From positions 233,439-297,438 of the forward strand of contig JAVSML010000962.1 of NCBI GenBank assembly GCA_038503035.1: 64,000 nt of DNA, written 5' to 3'. The stretch comes from Crocodylus rhombifer. Taxonomy: Eukaryota > Chordata > Crocodylia > Crocodylidae. A model generated the notes under the pieces. It did no database searches. It was given only the letters and a program-made list of their open reading frames with translations, and was not told the DNA's origin. Below are positions 59,150 to 64,000 of the stretch, piece by piece (position 1 is the stretch's first letter; each line of letters starts with the position of its first letter). A program made the position numbers and the translations under genes.

Positions 59150-61290
59150 GTCAAATAATTTCACTCTTAGCACTGTGGTAGGTAAATGCCTGCTCTATCA
59201 GGTATTTGACCCTGGCTTGTGTTGATAGTCATTGCAGAAACTACTCTGATAAGAAATTGCATTGTATATCTTAAAAAGTCAGAGCTGTGCCTGATGTATA
59301 AAATGTGAATCTTGGCAAAAGAGTTTGTTATATGTCTAAAGGATCATCATAAAGTCTTCTTACAATAAGTCTTGTGATGCTGATTAACATAATTTTCAGA
59401 TTCACATTTTGTACCAAAATCACAATAGTTCCCTCCTTGTGTGTAAGCCTGTGGTGAGGCAAATAGCTTAGTGACAAACTGCTGGGAAACTTGGTTGGAT
59501 ATTGGATATTCTTATTACCGTATTCATTATCTACACCATCTACATTTAATCCTTTCTCCTCCAATAATTCTAGCAATTATGTCATCATTTATAATACTGC
59601 AGTATTCGTTTTGGGGGCAAAGAATGCAGAATCTGAACTGCAATGAATGGCTTCCTCTGAAAAGTCACTACCATAAAACCACTCAAGTTTCCATCTTTTG
59701 AAACATGGTTTTATGGTGCTCTGATAAGATCAAGTGCAATCTCCATATATAGGCAAGTTCATCTGTTCCAGCCATTGCTGGATTCAATATTTTAAAAAGT
59801 CTCTACAGTGCTGATGTCTTAAGACAGCTCTCAATTATAGGTATGTATTTACACTGAGTTTATATGAAAATGTGGGTCAATTTACATCGACGAATAACAT
59901 TCAACTCTATATTTTGAACTTTGATACTTGAAGTGGAAAGTCAATGAAAGCTAAAAGTGATTATGCACAATTTTTTCTTCTTTAAGGAACATTGTAGCAC
60001 TACCGCTCCATGCAACAGTAGTGCAATGTATACTCCCTGTCAATGGAGTAAACATTTGAAAGTCCACATCTATCAAGTCCATCTATGAAAAATGCTTTGG
60101 GACCTACTTCAACAGATTAAACAGAGCTTCGACAATGGTGTCTATGGGCACTTGTACACGTGATGGGGGTTTAGTCCTTAAAGTTGCATTCTGTGTCCCC
60201 TAAATTGAAACACTGGGTTTTTAATTGAAACTTACCATTTCAATTTAGGTGTTTCCATCACTGTTATAGCGAGGGGTTCAATGTTTTGGGGGGTTTTTTC
60301 CCTCTAGAACTTGTCCATGGTCAGTGGGCGAGTTGCCAGCAGACCAAGTGGCCCCTAAGTTGTGGAGGGCCTTTCTCCTTTCCTCCACGGTGGCAGTGCC
60401 CCCTGGGGCTGCCCAAGCGGGCTGCTAAAAGGCCAGGTGCTGCCCCAGCTCAGAGGCATCCGGTGGCCCAATTCAAGTCTTCCCCAACCCTGAGCTGAGG
60501 CACCACCCAGCCCACTAGGGGTGCTGCCAGGGGGTGCCACTGCTGCGGAGGGAAGGACTGGGGCCCTTGCAGCTCAGAGGTTGCTCAGCCCACCAGCAGC
60601 TCAGCCCACAGCTGCAGGAGAGGCAGGCAGGCTCCAGTGAACAAAAAAAAGGAATTGGGCCCCTCACTACTTCTGCCTTCAGCAGGTACCTTTTCCTTTT
60701 TTTCTGAGGAACCTGCTCATTTCTCCCACGCCCAGGGGGCGAGCTGGCTAATAGCTGCAATGCACCATTGCAAACTAAACTATATCAGGCTGTAGTTTAG
60801 TTTGCTATGGTATACAACTGCTGGCAAGCCTGTTTTCACTTTACTGTGATTTAATTCTCTATTAAAATTAATAAACTATCTGACATGTGGTATATGTAGA
60901 TTTAGCTTTATAGGCTCAACGTAGTTCAGCCTCAAAATTTCAATGATCTCTGCTAAAACCAACATTTCTGCCTCTTTCTTGTTAGTTGTTCTTATTAAAT
61001 CTTCACAGAAACTCTGCTTAAATTGCTCCTAAAATTGCCTACATTCTGCTTGTTCTTCAGATGCACCCATGTTTGTGAACAGTTGCATGAGCTGAGAGGG
61101 CATCTGGACTGATGATGCTTCACCTGAGATGTGTTTGTATTTTGTATCATCATCAAACAATCCCAGCTTTTGGGCTGCACCTTTAAATGCCATGTATTGT
61201 ATTTCATAAACTGCATGCAGCTCTGAGAAATGTGTAGCTCCTGTAGATGGCATATACTGTATCACATAATGCTTTTTCTATGACTGCGTT
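59150..61290 (-). pseudogene. Decayed Helitron (Pif1-like) helicase
   Basis: Minus-strand blocks follow the Helitron replicase helicase order. 61265-61029: YMPSTGATHFSELHAV..., AFKGAAQKLGLFDDDTKY, QMPSQLMQLF, equivalent to the family's RGATSFEDLRTV..TFREAA..LGLL.DD..., QMP..LR.LF. 61040-60890: WEQFKQSFCEDLI..., VLAEIIEILRLN. After a GC-rich insertion, about 60100-60000: KAFFIDGLDRCGLSNVY, a degenerate Walker A (normally FF.DGPGGTGKT.LY). 59640-59328: SAFFAPKTNTAV, then ELLEEKGLNVDGVDNEY, YPTKFPSSLSLSYLPHHRLT and ISITRLIVRRLYDD. 59290-59170: FIPRIHI, AMTINTSQGQ, GIYLP (helicase motifs V/VI, normally AMTINKSQGQ). Stops and frameshifts separate the blocks. The Rep/HUH nuclease part, expected above 61290, was not found. 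Confidence 0.8.
60165..60825. mobile_element. GC-rich insertion splitting the Helitron helicase
   Basis: Helicase wording breaks after NREL-like sequence (about 60840) and resumes at about 60110. The stretch between is GC-rich in the middle (60300-60740) with AT-rich flanks such as CTAAATTGAAACACTGGGTT and AATTGAAACTTACCATTTC. Left edge GGGCACTTGTACACGTG. No clean target duplication found, so class unknown. Confidence 0.45.
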
Positions 61291-61377
61291 TTAAAACATT
61301 TCTTGTGTTTTTTTCAGACTATCACACTTTTTCAACTTTGTGCAAAACTAAACTCTATGGCTAAGTATAGATATACA

Positions 61378-61565
61378 AAAAGCCAGAGGCTGAAGTGGTT
61401 CAATCTTCAAGAGGAGACTGGATAGGCACCTGGCTGGGGTCTTATGACCCCTGCCACCCTCAGTGCTCCTTCCTTCCTGGGGGAGGGAGGGAGGGAGCTT
61501 ACAGGGGAGGTGCAAATATCCTGAGATGCTGGGGGACTGCGAGTTAACTTGATCTGGAGGGGATC
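61378..61565 (+). mobile_element. CR1 3' fragment (old)
   Basis: CTTCAAGAGGAGACTGGATA then GGCACCTGGCTGGGGTCTTA, TGACCCCTGCCA matches the CR1 C-terminal end (FKRRLD.HLAGV) and early 3' UTR. No coding block beyond that. Confidence 0.55.
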
Positions 61566-61599
61566 TGGGACAGAAGTTCACTGAACCAATTTAAACTGA

Positions 61600-63180
61600 A
61601 TCAGTGAAGTCTGATACTACATCCATACAGGTTTATCTTAAACTGGTTTTGGCCACTTTGAAAGTGGTTTATGTGCACTGTTGTGTTACAGATTTGAACT
61701 AGCTTCTGATCACTTATAGTGGTTTATATGGAATTTGTGTCCCTAGCCTATTTGCTTTAAAATGATATTTACTATGTGGGTATATAGTAAGCACAAATAC
61801 CTTAAAATGTTTTTAGACTATCTATTCCTTAAAGTATTAATATATAAATACTGAGAATACTAATTCTACTGATATGGGAAGAGGGTGGCGGATGAATAAA
61901 TGAAGGCATGCATATGGTTATGGGCTGATTGCCCCTTCGCTCTTTACCCGTATGTCTTTTCAGAAGCTGCTTTCCACACAACTGCCTTTTCCACCAGATA
62001 GAGAATAAATAAAATTGGTAAATAATAATTAATGATTTAACTTAATTAAAAATACTAATACATGTCAAGATGCATTTCTAGCATCATGTACAGAGTTCAG
62101 GAATATGTAATCACCTTCTCCACTACTGTATATTAATTTCAAATTTTTATTCATGATAAACTTTATTCTTCAGTGGGCTGAATCAATGCGTTTGCCACCA
62201 TACACAGATTAATGCTCTCATATTTGTTATTTTCATAAAATATTTTTAACATTAACATATTGTATCCTTTACACTGTCTTTGATTTAAATGTAAGTGTAA
62301 TGAATTTAACATGCATTTTTTTAGCTATAATTAAAATGATAAATCATGTTTGAAGTGAATCTATTTTTCTGTGAATAAATGTGAGATAATTCCTTTGGAA
62401 GTTACATGCAGGTTTCATAAGAAGAACAGGCCTCAATGTAGCATACAAAACTTGGAAACCGAATAGTAATTTAATCAAAATACACAAGTCTCTCAAGTTG
62501 GAAAGTTCAGTGCAATGTCATGCTTTAAACACATTCTTGATTCTTGTTCCTGGTCTCTCAGCTCTTTGGCTGGGAAAGGATCAGAGCACTGTAATTTGTC
62601 CCACAGTGAAGTCTCCAGCTGTTTAATAAGCAACCACTGATATTGGTTTGAAATGAAGCCCTCATAGCTGTCTGAGATATTTATAGAGCTTCCGTTTTTG
62701 TATCTCAGTGCTTCACAGTCTATAATGCATTTGTCATCACAGCTCCCTTGCATATTATAATGCCTGTTTTATACATGGGACACTAAGGGACAGGTTTTCA
62801 AAGGTATTTAGACTCCCAGAGGGATTTTCAAAAGTATGTAAGCAAGCCACAGAACCTAACTCCCATTGTTCAGTCCCTTTGAGAACTTGGCTTGGACCCT
62901 TAAAGTTATTCAGACATGTCTGCCATTTAATTATGACAACTTTCTCAAAACTACTGCTCAGTAACTGACTAACCCCACAGGCTCCTGTGTTTCCATCAGC
63001 TGGCACTCAGCAGCTACCTATGCGCTAGTGGTCCTACCACTGCCTAGCTCTGAGCACTATTTATACACATTTGCTCTTTATAGTAGAAACAGTGGATGAG
63101 AAAAGAAGTAATTCTGGGAGCAGGGATGGGAACCTAGGACTCCCCTTCCCAGTTGAATGTTGTCACCATTAGTTACAGGC
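61600..63180. other. STARD13 intron, mostly unassigned
   Basis: Very AT-rich at 61740-62480. A minus frame at 62493-62753 (86 codons, QLETSLWDKLQCSDPFPAKE) has no recognised family. At 62755-62840 the wording GACAGGTTTTCAAAGGTATT resembles an old amniote repeat. Confidence 0.35.
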
Positions 63181-63184
63181 ATGT

Positions 63185-63265
63185 TGCCTCTTGACTTGAT
63201 TAATCGAGTCTGCTCCAATGTGTTCTAATTACAACATGAACGAGCATGTCCATAGGCACTCCTAA
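63185..63265. repeat. Unclassified repeat, copy 2 of the 29256-29605 family
   Basis: GACTTGATTAATCGAGTCTG and CCAATGTGTTCTAATTACAA match 29300-29385 wording (ACTTGATTGATCAAGTGTGC; AGTGTTCTAATTACAACA). The end GCATGTCCATAGGCACTCC may be a terminus. The remaining sequence to 64000 shows nothing recognised. Confidence 0.45.
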
Positions 63266-64000
63266 TGTCTATAGAACTTTAGGACAAAACAGAGGTGTCT
63301 TCCAGGATTTGGTGGTTGCAGAGTAGGGTTTCCTGAATCATAGGTTTGGACTTGGGTACCTAGGGTGGAATCCTATTACATGACAGTCCCCAGTGACAGT
63401 CTCTAGCTGCATAGCTACTGTTTTTGGTACCTACACAGTGTGTGATCCTATTCTACATGGAGTATGTACATCCAAGAGTCCACATAGCTACTGGACATGT
63501 GCAGTAGGTTGCATTCTGGTACGTAGCTCTGTACACAAACACATGACCAGATGTTCGAAAACTGGCCTACAAAAAAAAAAAGACAAAACTGATCTCCCCC
63601 AGCTAAACAGCTAGTGGTGCTTGTCCAAAAGGCAAGAGACACAAGTTCTAAGCTTCCCTTCGTTCTAGCTTTCCACTGTATTGCTCTAAGCACCAGGTCA
63701 CAGGTCATGCATTACCGAGCCCCCTACCCCAGCACTCCTTTTGAAGCTGAGGAACTGTACTTTGCATTTAACATTCACTTGGTAAAGTGAACAGAAGACA
63801 ATGTGGAAGTATTTGCCTCATTGGGAACCCGGCTCCAGGTCAGAGGCCAGAGCTTGCTATTTTCTACAGCAGCATCCATCTCCTAAACACCTCTAGTTTG
63901 TTCTTTCCTTCCTGGCCTCACAACTCCCTCTTGCAGCTGTCCAGGTGGCAAGCTCCAAAAGTATGCTAACTCAGTACTCATGCATCCATACTGCACATGG

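Noticed and set aside
1..64000. CRISPR arrays, tRNA or rRNA genes, operons, phage or plasmid systems
   Set aside because: None seen; the sequence is vertebrate intronic DNA, where such systems are not expected.

Overview
This is a stretch of vertebrate nuclear DNA. It has small exons with GT-AG introns of up to about 12.6 kb, and abundant CR1 LINEs at many stages of decay. CR1 dominance, many hAT-type miniature transposons, ancient CORE-SINE/MIR-like remnants and no L1 or Alu point to a sauropsid. A crocodilian is favoured over a turtle, but that choice is an inference from repeat style only.

The only cellular gene I can support is STARD13 (DLC2), a RhoGAP and START-domain protein of the DLC family. 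It runs on the minus strand. Eleven consecutive coding exons lie between 55735 (SAM domain) and 1814 (first part of START). Every exon junction joins in frame, giving about 970 residues with no internal stop. In transcript order the exons encode the SAM domain (55664-55735, 48921-49002, 39535-39598), a 1397-nt serine-rich linker exon (25563-26959), a polybasic stretch and the RhoGAP entry (19780-19953, 17937-18096), the RhoGAP catalytic core (12205-12403, 9980-10187, 5914-6028), the RhoGAP-START hinge (3623-3844) and START (1814-2031). The first exon(s) lie beyond 64000 and the last START exons before position 1, so the gene is cut at both ends.

The rest is intron filled with mobile DNA. CR1 copies lie at 1-1358, 2985-3096, 8180-9942, 21924-23985 (with a younger CR1 nested inside), 24519-25225, 30424-31193, 33118-34690, 35570-38738, 44787-44895, 50612-about 54650 and 61378-61565. 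The copy at 50612-54650 still shows remnants of ORF1, endonuclease and RT, and a GC-box/TATA promoter-like 5' leader. A 1454-bp solo LTR with perfect 5-bp target duplications sits at 15544-16997. Two short hAT elements with perfect 8-bp target duplications lie at 4881-5135 and 18276-18493. A weaker one is at 47811-47961, and a 1.1-kb fold-back element with long inverted arms is at 43487-44575.

The most unusual element is a decayed Helitron helicase (Pif1-like) on the minus strand at about 59150-61290. It is recognisable from several ordered helicase blocks and is split by a GC-rich insertion. I found no CRISPR array, tRNA, rRNA or operon-like system, and no convincing new molecular system. 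The interest is in transposon archaeology inside a tumour-suppressor gene.
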